From Nitrospira sp. (GTDB taxonomy: Bacteria > Nitrospirota > Nitrospiria > Nitrospirales > Nitrospiraceae): 64,000 nt of DNA. Location of the stretch: positions 1 to 64,000 of the forward strand of contig JAOUMR010000004.1 in assembly GCA_029881435.1 (NCBI GenBank). The letters run 5' to 3'. Position 1 is the stretch's first letter; every line of letters begins with the position of its first letter. The position numbers were made by a program, and so were the translations under genes. Of this stretch, positions 20,323 to 29,917 are shown piece after piece. The notes under the pieces were generated by a model that saw only the letters and a list, made by a program, of their open reading frames with translations, did not search any database and was not told the DNA's origin.

Positions 20323-21264
20323 GTGATCGTTATGTCGAGATTGTCACCCTTGGCCATCCACCCCCACGCATCCTCAAAGGAACCTATTCTGGCATGGACC
20401 GCTGTCACGGTGATCGCACTCAGCCTCCTCACGCTCGTCACACTCCTCCAACGGAATCTCGATCTGCGTATCGATGCTCATGCAGCAAAGATCGAAGAGC
20501 TGGCACAACTGCCTCGCGGAGAGCATCTCAAACCCGCTCTGTTGGGCTATCACCATCTCGGTGCCGATGTTGTATGGTTGCGTCTCCTGCAAGTGGTCGG
20601 CAAAAAGACAAATACCGCCGGCGAGTACGAATGGCTGTATCATGCGCTCGACGTCGTTACCACATTGGATCCACAGTATGCCTACGCCTATTACGTCGGC
20701 GGTGTGGTGCTGACCAACTATGCCAATCGAGTTGATCTGAGCAACCGCCTGCTGGAAAAAGGACATCGCGAAAACCCAGGCGAATGGAACCTCCCATTCC
20801 TGCTTGGCTACAACCATTACTTTATCCTGGGGAATGCACCGAAAGGGGCTGTCTACATCGCTCAAGCTGCACGCACCGCAGGCGCCCCTGATTTTCTTCC
20901 CGGATTAGCGACACGCATGCATGCTGAGGCCGGCAATCCTGACGTCGCCCTTCAATTTCTCGAGGCCTTGTGGAAAGAAAATCCGGACCTTGTCGTACGA
21001 GAAAAGTTAGAGACTCGCGCCAAGGAAGTCATCATCGAGCGCGATCTCAGACTTCTCGAACAGGCAATCGGACTCTACCAGAAGAAGTATCACGCCTCTC
21101 CCAAGGCACTCACAGAACTCGTCTCAACAGGATATCTCTCGCGAATCCCAGAAGAGCCATTCGGCGGTTCGTACGAACTCAATACCCAGACCGGGCAGGT
21201 CACAAGCAGTACCCATCCCACTCGACTGAAAGTGTTTCGTCTGGATCTGGAGAATGCCTCGTAA
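20323..21264 (+). CDS. Membrane-anchored protein with TPR-like region, co-oriented with an ABC transporter
   Basis: N-terminal TM (AVTVIALSLLTLVTLL); open frame followed closely by ABC genes. Confidence 0.6.
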   Translation: MIVMSRLSPLAIHPHASSKEPILAWTAVTVIALSLLTLVTLLQRNLDLRIDAHAAKIEELAQLPRGEHLKPALLGYHHLGADVVWLRLLQVVGKKTNTAGEYEWLYHALDVVTTLDPQYAYAYYVGGVVLTNYANRVDLSNRLLEKGHRENPGEWNLPFLLGYNHYFILGNAPKGAVYIAQAARTAGAPDFLPGLATRMHAEAGNPDVALQFLEALWKENPDLVVREKLETRAKEVIIERDLRLLEQAIGLYQKKYHASPKALTELVSTGYLSRIPEEPFGGSYELNTQTGQVTSSTHPTRLKVFRLDLENAS

Positions 21265-21279
21265 CGACAGGACACCAAT

Positions 21280-22245
21280 ATGAATATTGATTCTGAACAG
21301 ATCATCACGGTCCATCACCTGTCGAAAATTTTCAAAGTCGGCTTCTGGGGGCGTCGCGTGACGGCTGTTGATGAATTGTCGCTTGACGTCCAGCGTGGAG
21401 AGATCTATGGCTTTCTTGGGCCGAACGGCGCGGGAAAGACCACAACGATTAAGATGCTAATGGGGCTTATCTATCCCAGTCAGGGAACGGCACACCTGTT
21501 CGGACAGCCAGTCGGTGACCGGGCGGCCAAAGCGAAAGTCGGTTTTCTCCCGGAATCACCCTACTTCTATGATTACCTCACGAGTCGAGAGTTCTTGCGA
21601 TTTTACGGGCATCTCTTTGGACTCCTTGGATCCATGCTCGAAAAGCGCATCGACGAATTATTGGAGCTCGTCGGCATGGTACATGCGCGTGACCTGCAAT
21701 TACGAAAGTTCTCAAAAGGCATGTTGCAGCGGGTAGGAATCGCCCAGGCCTTGATCAATGATCCAGAGCTCGTCATCTTGGATGAGCCGATGTCCGGGCT
21801 GGATCCAATCGGACGGAAAGAAGTGCGCGATCTGATCGTTCGTCTCAAGGAGTCAGGTAAGACTGTCATGTTCAGTTCGCACATCCTTCATGATGCCGAG
21901 CTGCTGTGTGATCGTGTCGCCATGATCATGAAGGGGAAACTGGTTGCCTGCGGCCTGGTGTCTGAGTTAATCGATCACGGAACAACTCAAGAAGTGGAAA
22001 TGGTCGTGGATCGTCTCTCTCCTGAGGGCATCGAAGCGCTCCGGCCGCTCGCCATGAAAACAGTGCTGCACGGAGAACGTGTCATGGCGATCCTAGCGAG
22101 TCAGCGACAAGTGGATGACGCCCTAGAGATACTCCGGGCGAACAAGGCAAAGCTCGTCTCTCTCATCCCCCATAAGGCCTCGCTCGAGGACTTGTTCATC
22201 CGCAAAGCGAAGGGCGTGCAGCAGGTCGTGGAGGTTCACGCATGA
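21280..22245 (+). CDS. ABC transporter ATP-binding protein
   Basis: [45 protein letters not shown]. Confidence 0.93.
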   Translation: MNIDSEQIITVHHLSKIFKVGFWGRRVTAVDELSLDVQRGEIYGFLGPNGAGKTTTIKMLMGLIYPSQGTAHLFGQPVGDRAAKAKVGFLPESPYFYDYLTSREFLRFYGHLFGLLGSMLEKRIDELLELVGMVHARDLQLRKFSKGMLQRVGIAQALINDPELVILDEPMSGLDPIGRKEVRDLIVRLKESGKTVMFSSHILHDAELLCDRVAMIMKGKLVACGLVSELIDHGTTQEVEMVVDRLSPEGIEALRPLAMKTVLHGERVMAILASQRQVDDALEILRANKAKLVSLIPHKASLEDLFIRKAKGVQQVVEVHA

Positions 22246-23003
22246 AAGTATTGTCGATCGCCTTCAATACCTTTCGTGAAAATCTGAGAGACAAGCTTCT
22301 CTACAACTTATTGATCTTTGCGCTCCTGATGATCGGGAGCTCTCTTATTTTGATGCGGTTGACGCTTGGAGAGTTCCATCGGTTGATTTTAGATATCGGT
22401 CTTGGAAGCATCAACTTCTTCGGAGTATTGATCGCCATCTTCGTCGGCATCGGCCTTGTCAGCAAAGAAATCGAAAAGAAAACCATTTATACGATCATCT
22501 CCAAGCCGGTCGCTCGATTTCAATTTCTCTTGGGAAAGTATGTGGGGCTCAGTCTCACGCTGTTGATCAATACAGCCATCATGGCGTGCGGGTTACTGGC
22601 GGTCCTCTATATGCAGGATGTTCCCATCCATGCCGTCCTCTTCAAGGCACTGATCATGATCGTCGTGGAATTCATGGTGATCACCGCTGTCGCACTGCTG
22701 TTTTCAACGTTCTCCAGTGCCACCTTCAGCGCAATTTTCACCTTGGCCCTGTATGTAATCGGCCACCTCACGCCTGACCTCAAAGCATTCGGCGAAAAGA
22801 TGGGCGGTCTAGGGAAAACGATACTGGAGGGCATGTATTACGTCCTGCCGAACCTGGATCGCTTCAATCTCAAAGGTCATGTCACCCATCAACTCGATGT
22901 GCCGACCGGTGATCTCCTGGTGATCGGTGCCTATGGGCTAGCCTACACGGCATTCCTTCTAACCCTCGCTTCCGTCATTTTCCAACGACGAGATTTTCGT
23001 TAG
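22242..23003 (+). CDS. ABC transporter permease
   Basis: Six-TM ABC-2-like permease, 4-bp overlap with the ATPase gene; KEIEKKTIYTIISKPVARFQFLLGKYVGL. Confidence 0.85.
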   Translation: MKVLSIAFNTFRENLRDKLLYNLLIFALLMIGSSLILMRLTLGEFHRLILDIGLGSINFFGVLIAIFVGIGLVSKEIEKKTIYTIISKPVARFQFLLGKYVGLSLTLLINTAIMACGLLAVLYMQDVPIHAVLFKALIMIVVEFMVITAVALLFSTFSSATFSAIFTLALYVIGHLTPDLKAFGEKMGGLGKTILEGMYYVLPNLDRFNLKGHVTHQLDVPTGDLLVIGAYGLAYTAFLLTLASVIFQRRDFR

Positions 23004-23057
23004 AGCTAGAATCTGCGCGTACGCTCTCTTTTCGACAACAAGACATAAAGGAGAGAT

Positions 23058-24755
23058 CTACGTGGTGATGGCGCCTTCAGATGCAGAGGACACGTGCCTG
23101 GCGTACTTTCCCATCACGCCCGATGTGTATCGCGGAGTAGGGGTTTTGACCTTTTTGAGACGAGAGGTGATTTCCTTCTGCGATAACGCCACATCCAACC
23201 GGCGTTTGACGATATCGAACGTAATGACGTCGCCGTTTTTCACGGCCGCGATCGGTCCTCCCTTCACCGCTTCAGGGGCGACATGGCCGGCCATCAATCC
23301 ATGCGTTGCTCCGGAAAATCGACCATCAGTCAGCAACGCAACTGAGTCGCCAAGTCCGGCACCCACGATTGCCGCCGTCACTCCCAACATTTCACGCATA
23401 CCCGGCCCACCCGCCGGGCCTTCGTATCGAATGACGACCACGTCGCCGGCTTTAATCTGGCCTGCCTGGACAGCCACAAAGGCATCTTCCTCCCGATCAT
23501 AGACCTTCGCAGCTCCTTGGAACCTGGTCATGGAGTGCCCGGCCACTTTCACCACACAGCCTTCCGGCGCCAAATTTCCCTTCAGAATGACAAGCCCGCC
23601 CGTCGTCTTGATGGGATGGGCGAGGGGACGCAGGACCTGTTGACCGGGAGTTTCAGTCGCGGCCGCTGCCTCTTCACCAATCGTGCGTCCCGTGACCGTC
23701 GGTTGATTCCCATGGAGCAAGCCGGCATCGAGCAATCGCTTCGCGACCAAGGTGGTCCCACCCGCAGCAAAAAGATCTGCCGCTGCATAGCGCCCTCCTG
23801 GTTTGAGGTCGGCAAGGAGGGGAACCTTTCGATTGATCTTGTCAAAATCGTCGATGCTCAGCTTCACGCCTGACTCGCGAGCGATGGCGAGCAAATGCAG
23901 GACGGCATTCGTCGAGCCCCCGGTCGTGGCGACTGCGGCAATGGCATTCTCCAACGACTTCCTCGTGATGATCTGACGCGGACGGAGGTTCTGCTTCACC
24001 AGATCCATCACCATCTTGCCGCATTCAAACGCCACATCGTCCTTCCGACCATCCATCGCCGGCACTCCGTTTCGGCCCATCGGGGAAATGCCGAGGAATT
24101 CAAACGCAATCGCCATCGTATTTGCGGTAAACTGGCCGCCACAGGCGCCCGGCCCAGGGCAGGCATGATCTTCCAAGTCCTTAAGCTCAGCATCCGTCAT
24201 GGTCCCCTTTGCATGCTTGCCGACGGCTTCAAAGACATCTTGAATGGTCACATCGTGCCCCTGAAACTGCCCCGGCATGATCGAACCGCCGTATAGCATG
24301 AGTGACGGCAGGTTCAACCGTGCAAGCGCCATGACGGTCCCAGGGATCGTCTTGTCGCAACCAGACAGTGCGACGACGGCATCAAACAGGTGGCCACGGG
24401 CAACGAGTTCGATGGAATCCGCGATCACTTCTCGACTGATCAGGGACGCCTTCATGCCTTCGGTCCCCATCGAAATACCATCCGACACGGCAATGGTGTT
24501 GTACTCGATCGGAGTGCCGCCGGCAGCTCGGATCCCGGCTTTGACTCGTTCAGAGAGGCGGCGTAGATGAAAATTGCACGGCATCACCTCAATCCACGTG
24601 TTGGCAACCCCGACAAGCGGTTTGGTGAGGTCTTCGTCCGTCAATCCAACGGCCTTCAGCATCGCTCTTGCCGGTGCCCGTCCCGGGCCGATTAAGAGAT
24701 CGTGACTCTGGAGCTTCGTCTCATCTTTTTTTTTCATGGTCTTTCGCACGCTCAT
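23058..24755 (-). CDS. ilvD: Dihydroxy-acid dehydratase
   Basis: [79 protein letters not shown]. Confidence 0.95.
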   Translation of the reverse strand: MSVRKTMKKKDETKLQSHDLLIGPGRAPARAMLKAVGLTDEDLTKPLVGVANTWIEVMPCNFHLRRLSERVKAGIRAAGGTPIEYNTIAVSDGISMGTEGMKASLISREVIADSIELVARGHLFDAVVALSGCDKTIPGTVMALARLNLPSLMLYGGSIMPGQFQGHDVTIQDVFEAVGKHAKGTMTDAELKDLEDHACPGPGACGGQFTANTMAIAFEFLGISPMGRNGVPAMDGRKDDVAFECGKMVMDLVKQNLRPRQIITRKSLENAIAAVATTGGSTNAVLHLLAIARESGVKLSIDDFDKINRKVPLLADLKPGGRYAAADLFAAGGTTLVAKRLLDAGLLHGNQPTVTGRTIGEEAAAATETPGQQVLRPLAHPIKTTGGLVILKGNLAPEGCVVKVAGHSMTRFQGAAKVYDREEDAFVAVQAGQIKAGDVVVIRYEGPAGGPGMREMLGVTAAIVGAGLGDSVALLTDGRFSGATHGLMAGHVAPEAVKGGPIAAVKNGDVITFDIVKRRLDVALSQKEITSRLKKVKTPTPRYTSGVMGKYARHVSSASEGAITT

Positions 24756-25421
24756 CTACTCGACGGGCATCGTGCTTGGCGGAGTAGGGGGTGTAGCTGA
24801 TTCATATGGGCCCTTGCCGTGAGGGATCATCCCATGCGGGTTCCCTCCAGGCGAGCTCCCACCATGAGGGTACACACCGTACGACATCCCCCCGCCATGA
24901 TGAGATCCTGCCCCTTTGTGCTGCTGCATCACTTTGTCATGTTCGGACGTTTCTTTCTCACGTTGTTCGGGCGTCAACACCGCCATCACATCGCGCCGCA
25001 TCTTAATCGACACCATCCGCAGCCCAACTTGGAGGTCTTTGCTCTGCTTCAGCTTTGCCTCAATTACGCCAAGATCGCTTTTCTCATCATCCGTCAACGC
25101 TTTCAATTCACGTTCAGCAATGTTGATATCGGCTTCGGTTTTGATACGAATGCGGTCCAGATTGAGTTGCACCTCCTTGAGCTTCGTCACTTGCTCAGCC
25201 GTGAGTCCGATATCCTTTTCGTGCTTGAGAAGATGTCGGATGAGATGGCCGGTGCCACTATGCATCGCGCCCTTGCCATAGCCATGTCCTCCTCCGGCCC
25301 CGTATCCACTCCCGCCATGGCCATAGCTCGGATCATTTGCCCAGGAACTGGGGGTGCCCGACATCAGCAGACCGATCGAAGCTATCGCAGCGACAGCAAT
25401 CGTCTTGGCTACAGACTTCAT
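24756..25421 (-). CDS. Periplasmic Spy/CpxP-like protein, Gly/His-rich
   Basis: Signal peptide from MKSVAKTIAVAAIASIGLLMSG; LLKHEKDIGLTAEQVTKLKEVQLNLD…VLTPEQREK; GHGGSGYGAGGGHGYGKG. Confidence 0.65.
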   Translation of the reverse strand: MKSVAKTIAVAAIASIGLLMSGTPSSWANDPSYGHGGSGYGAGGGHGYGKGAMHSGTGHLIRHLLKHEKDIGLTAEQVTKLKEVQLNLDRIRIKTEADINIAERELKALTDDEKSDLGVIEAKLKQSKDLQVGLRMVSIKMRRDVMAVLTPEQREKETSEHDKVMQQHKGAGSHHGGGMSYGVYPHGGSSPGGNPHGMIPHGKGPYESATPPTPPSTMPVE

Positions 25422-25510
25422 GAAATCCTCCTTGGTTGAAACACCTTGGTCAAAAGCTTGCCACAGTGAGACACGCAACGCAAGCGCGCACCTTCGACGC
25501 ACATAGTTCA

Positions 25511-26563
25511 TCAGCGTTTTCTGGAGGAATGGAGGAGTTCCACTCGCGGATCTGGATGCCGTTGTTTGCTCAGCCGTTCGTACAGCACTCGTTCTTCTTC
25601 TGTCATCGTCGTTGGCATCACAATCTGCAAGGTCAGGAAAAGATCTCCGTGTCCACCAGTTGCAGATGGTAGTCCTTTCCCTTTCAGCCGGAGTTTGCCG
25701 TCGGCTTTGCTGCCTGCCGGCACTTTGACCTTAACCGGTTCCACTAAAGTTGGAGCGGTCACGTCTGCCCCCAGTGCGGCTTCCCAAGGATAGACTGGGA
25801 GGATGACATTCAAATCTGAACCCTGCTGTCGAAAAATCGGATCAGGCGCGATCGCCACGTGGAGATACAAGTCCCCACGCCTACCACCATAGGCTCCAGG
25901 CTGCCCCTTTCCGGCAATCCTCACACGAGTTCCATCTTGAACGCCCGCCGGGATCCGCACTTCAATGGTTTTGGATTCGGTCGTCATTCCGCTTCCGTGG
26001 CAGGTCATGCATGATCGGCCTCGTATATTACCATTTCCGAGACAGGTTGCGCAGGTTTGCGGTTCACGGAGGTTTACACGCCTGATGACGCCTGTTAAAA
26101 CTTCGCGCAATGCGAGCTGAACGTCGGTCTCGAGATCCTCACCCGGTGTTCCAGAGTCGCTGCCTCTATTCGCGCTGCGCCCGCGGTTGCCGAAGAGGCT
26201 CTCAAAAAAATCGGAAAAGTGCTCGTTCCCACCAGCGCCCTGACCGCCAGATCCTTGTCCGGAACCCCACGGCCCGCTAAACCCCCCGCTCCTGGACTGT
26301 TCACGAGCTTTATTGAAGGCTTGTGCTTGCTCCCAATCCGTTCCGTACTGATCGTATTTTTTACGTTTGTCTGGATCGGATAGTACTTCTTGCGCCTCAT
26401 TTAATTCCTTAAACTTCTTCTCCATCTCGGCCTTTTTAGCTCCGGCGTGAAGGTCGGGATGGTATTGGCGAGCCAAGCGACGGAATGCCTTTTTGATATC
26501 GTCGGCAGAGGCAGTACGGGGCACGCCGAGGATTTGGTAGTAATCGCGCGGGGCGGTTGCCAT
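25511..26563 (-). CDS. DnaJ-family co-chaperone with reduced zinc finger (two CxxCxGxG motifs)
   Basis: J-domain [33 protein letters not shown] region; CATCLGNG and CMTCHGSG only; C-terminal substrate-binding domain. Confidence 0.88.
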   Translation of the reverse strand: MATAPRDYYQILGVPRTASADDIKKAFRRLARQYHPDLHAGAKKAEMEKKFKELNEAQEVLSDPDKRKKYDQYGTDWEQAQAFNKAREQSRSGGFSGPWGSGQGSGGQGAGGNEHFSDFFESLFGNRGRSANRGSDSGTPGEDLETDVQLALREVLTGVIRRVNLREPQTCATCLGNGNIRGRSCMTCHGSGMTTESKTIEVRIPAGVQDGTRVRIAGKGQPGAYGGRRGDLYLHVAIAPDPIFRQQGSDLNVILPVYPWEAALGADVTAPTLVEPVKVKVPAGSKADGKLRLKGKGLPSATGGHGDLFLTLQIVMPTTMTEEERVLYERLSKQRHPDPRVELLHSSRKR

Positions 26564-26650
26564 ACGATGTTCGACCTAACAAGGAACTGAAGCCTGAATG
26601 ATACGAGTGAGCTTACGGAGTGTAGAAACGGTTTGCAAGAGCCGAGTGGG

Positions 26651-27586
26651 TCAGCGAGGCGTGGAGACCTTAGCACGGGCCATGAGCTTACAGTAGGAGC
26701 AGGTCTCAGCCGTCGTTGGCTGGCCGCAAAGAGAACAAGGGTGTAAGGTAGAGCGGTCTTTGTCCATCATGCTCACGGATGTCTCAGTCTTTCGGTTTTT
26801 TTCGAGAAAACCCCAGTAAAACATGTGCTTGGTACCAGGCGATTCGGTCTCCAACCGATTCAACACTTCTTTATACAGAAGGGTACGGGCTCCCTGTGCC
26901 ATAGGGCATTCCTCGACAACATACTCGATCCGATTCAACACACAATAGGCCGCCAATTCCCGCTCGGTTAAGCGATACAATGGTTTGACCTTTTTTGCGA
27001 ATCCCTCCAGAGAGGCGGGGAGACTGGGGCTTTGCTTCTCGAGATATTCATCCTGCCAGCGAAGCACGTTGCCGAGAAGTCGGGCCGCTTCGTCATCCAA
27101 GTTATGTCCGGTGGCCATGACGTCGTATCCCTGTTGGATCGCGATATGGTTGAATTGATATCGCTTAATCGTCCCACAGGTCGAACACGTTGGGCGGTGG
27201 ACGATCATCGCGAGTTCGCGAATTCCAGCCCCTTGCTCACGCTCCACGGTATGAACGTGCATCACCGAACCATAGGGCGCAGCCACGGCTTCAGCAAAAT
27301 GCGCGACCTTCTTGTGGGAGGACTCAGAATAGTTCCCAATCCCAAGGTTCACATACAATGCGTCGGTCTTATAGCCCAACTTCAGCAGAATATCCCACAA
27401 AGCCAAGCTATCCTTACCACCAGACACGGCGACAAGGAGACGGTCTTCTTTCGTAAACATGTGCTGCGACCGAATCGCTTTCAGAACCTGGTCCATCACA
27501 AAGCCATTGAAGCAGCCTTTACAGAATGCGGCATTGTGACGAGGCAACTTGATCACGGCTTTGATCTTACATTTCGTGCAGTTCAT
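26651..27586 (-). CDS. tRNA 2-thiolation enzyme, TtuA/Ncs6/TtcA-like PP-loop ATPase
   Basis: MNCTKCKIKAVIKLPRHNAAFCKGCF, SGGKDSLALW PP-loop, CSTCG, C-terminal CSLCG…CSYC zinc site. Confidence 0.85.
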   Translation of the reverse strand: MNCTKCKIKAVIKLPRHNAAFCKGCFNGFVMDQVLKAIRSQHMFTKEDRLLVAVSGGKDSLALWDILLKLGYKTDALYVNLGIGNYSESSHKKVAHFAEAVAAPYGSVMHVHTVEREQGAGIRELAMIVHRPTCSTCGTIKRYQFNHIAIQQGYDVMATGHNLDDEAARLLGNVLRWQDEYLEKQSPSLPASLEGFAKKVKPLYRLTERELAAYCVLNRIEYVVEECPMAQGARTLLYKEVLNRLETESPGTKHMFYWGFLEKNRKTETSVSMMDKDRSTLHPCSLCGQPTTAETCSYCKLMARAKVSTPR

Positions 27587-27819
27587 GGCCGTGATGATAC
27601 GAGGGAGACACAACTGATTGCAAATGACTACTGGTCATCTTGTGATGTCAGATTGTGTTGACGCGGAAAACTCGATTCAATGTGCTATCACAAAATTTCT
27701 CGTGCGATTGACGATACTATGGACAATCCGTTATGAACAAGGGGAGGTTGGGCGCGGTTCAGCAGAGCGTCTAATCGGCCACACGTAAGAGTTTACATAA
27801 TCTATCTTATCAGACCATA

Positions 27820-28464
27820 ATGCTCGAACTGCTTGGCCGCGTCCATAAAGAACTCTCGATCACTGGACATGCCTGTTACGAAACTGTTCTCGCTATCTCC
27901 GAACTCGTTAACCGGAAAGTTCAGATCATTCGGCTGCACTGGCAAGCCTCGACATTACTAAATAGAATTGATGAGGTCACAGGCGAACTTGGACGGCAAA
28001 TCGTCGCCCAGGTTTCCGACCAACTCGTCGACAAGCCTTCACCTGATTCAGGTGTCGGCATGATCGACGAGACGCTGACCGAGGCTATTGCCCAGGTCCA
28101 GCAGCTGAAAACCTTTCTTGTTCAAGTCGACACACAAATCCGCGAACTCAAACTTGAAGCGATCCATCAAGATTTGCTTGCCTTTCAGCGCGATCTGACA
28201 CTTCGTTCAGGAGGCATTGAGCGCCTTATTGTCACCCGAGGTGCTGCTGCAGCACATGAACCATTGAGTGCGCTTCCCTACTCTGCCTCCGCACATGTGG
28301 CCACAGTGCTACGAGGGCCTTTTCTGTTGGCCCCAACCAACGATCTTCTCCTACGACCCGGCGATATCGTCATCCTGATCGGCGCGCAAGTAGAGCTGGA
28401 CAAACTCACGGCATGGTTCACGGGCCAACGAACCACGTCACCCTCTTTGACTCGATCTGCGTAG
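27820..28464 (+). CDS. Protein with PhoU-like/coiled N-region and TrkA_C (RCK-C)-like C-terminus
   Basis: FLLAPTNDLLLRPGDIVILIGAQVELDKLTAWF is RCK-C-like; N-terminal helical region. Confidence 0.55.
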   Translation: MLELLGRVHKELSITGHACYETVLAISELVNRKVQIIRLHWQASTLLNRIDEVTGELGRQIVAQVSDQLVDKPSPDSGVGMIDETLTEAIAQVQQLKTFLVQVDTQIRELKLEAIHQDLLAFQRDLTLRSGGIERLIVTRGAAAAHEPLSALPYSASAHVATVLRGPFLLAPTNDLLLRPGDIVILIGAQVELDKLTAWFTGQRTTSPSLTRSA

Positions 28465-28514
28465 CACGCACAAGCAGTAGGCACACTCGTGACGATCGGA
28501 TACAATAGCGGTCG

Positions 28515-29912
28515 ATGGTCATGATGACATCCCCTTCGACGTGTATTCCGCGATTACTACTCTCGATTGCCTCGATTCTCCTTTTCCTCAGCCTAGAGAC
28601 TAGGCATGCTGAGGCGTTTTCTGCCGATTTACCAGGAATTCGTATGCTCGAAGAGATTCAAACCGTCATTACCGAGCTGGCAGAGGAAACTAAGCCCTCG
28701 GTCGTCAATCTCTTTCCGATCACCAGTGTTGGTAGATCTCGGGAAGGCTCCGGCGAACGCATGCCGAATGCGTCAGGTTCCGGTTCCGGACTGATCGTAG
28801 ACAGTGAAGGTCATATCGTGACGAACAATCATGTCGTCGGCGATGCCACCGAGATCGAAGTACGCCTCTCAGACAAGACAAAGCTCATCGCTCACGTGAT
28901 TGGTAAAGATCCAGACACGGACTTGGCTCTGCTCAAAGTATCCGCAGGTCGGCCGCTGACCAGCGCACGGTTCGGTGACTCGACGTCCGTCAAGGTGGGC
29001 CAATGGGTACTGGCCGTCGGAAATCCCTTTGGGCTGGATCAGACTGTGACGCTTGGTGTGGTCAGCGGGATTGGTCGTGAAAACATCAACCTCTCACGCT
29101 ATGAAAACTTCATTCAGACCGATGCATCAATCAACCCAGGTAATTCTGGCGGTCCGCTGTTTAACCTTCGTGGCGAGGTCATTGGCATCAATACGGCAAT
29201 CATTAATTTTGCTCAAGGTATCGGCTTTGCCATACCATCGAATATGGCCAAACAGGTCATTGAGCAGCTCCTCGCCAAGGGAAAGGTTGTACGAGGTTGG
29301 CTCGGCGTCGGCATCCAACCATTGACCGCCGAGTTGGCGAAGAAATTCGGGGTCACGGAAGGCGGAGGTGTGTTGGTCAATGAAGTATTTGAAAAGGACC
29401 CTGCGGCGCTCGCCGGGATTCAACCTGGCGATGTCATCGTTCGGATCAATGGCGTGTTGGTCGACTCACCCAATAGGCTTTCTCGCCTGATCGGCACGCT
29501 CGCCCCTGGCGCCACTTCACGGATCGAAGTCGTTCGAGATCTGAAGCCCCTCCTTCTCGATGTACCGCTCACCGAACGACCTGATAGTCCCGTCCTGACA
29601 TCCATTCCTCGGATAGAAAAGTTGGAAAGCAAGCTCGGTCTCGAGGTTCAGGAGTCGACGGCGAATCTCATCGAAAAATTCAAGCTCCGTCAGTCAAAGG
29701 GCGTGGTCATCACCAAAGTCGAGCCGAACAGCCTCGCGCAAGCCGAGGGGCTTCGGGAAGGCGACCTGGTCATCGAAGTCAACCGTACAGAGGTGTCTTC
29801 CTTGATGGAATTTACGTCGACTATTTCTCAATCTCGACGAGGTGATGCGGTCTTACTTCGCGTGCTACGAGAAACCCGCGCATTTTACGTCGTACTGAAA
29901 TCAATCGACTGA
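28515..29912 (+). CDS. HtrA/DegP/DegQ-type periplasmic serine protease with two PDZ domains
   Basis: GSGLIVDSEGHIVTNNHVV, DTDLALLKV, NPGNSGGPLFNLRGEVIGINTAI; two PDZ-like segments. Confidence 0.93.
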   Translation: MVMMTSPSTCIPRLLLSIASILLFLSLETRHAEAFSADLPGIRMLEEIQTVITELAEETKPSVVNLFPITSVGRSREGSGERMPNASGSGSGLIVDSEGHIVTNNHVVGDATEIEVRLSDKTKLIAHVIGKDPDTDLALLKVSAGRPLTSARFGDSTSVKVGQWVLAVGNPFGLDQTVTLGVVSGIGRENINLSRYENFIQTDASINPGNSGGPLFNLRGEVIGINTAIINFAQGIGFAIPSNMAKQVIEQLLAKGKVVRGWLGVGIQPLTAELAKKFGVTEGGGVLVNEVFEKDPAALAGIQPGDVIVRINGVLVDSPNRLSRLIGTLAPGATSRIEVVRDLKPLLLDVPLTERPDSPVLTSIPRIEKLESKLGLEVQESTANLIEKFKLRQSKGVVITKVEPNSLAQAEGLREGDLVIEVNRTEVSSLMEFTSTISQSRRGDAVLLRVLRETRAFYVVLKSID

Positions 29913-29917
29913 CCTTC

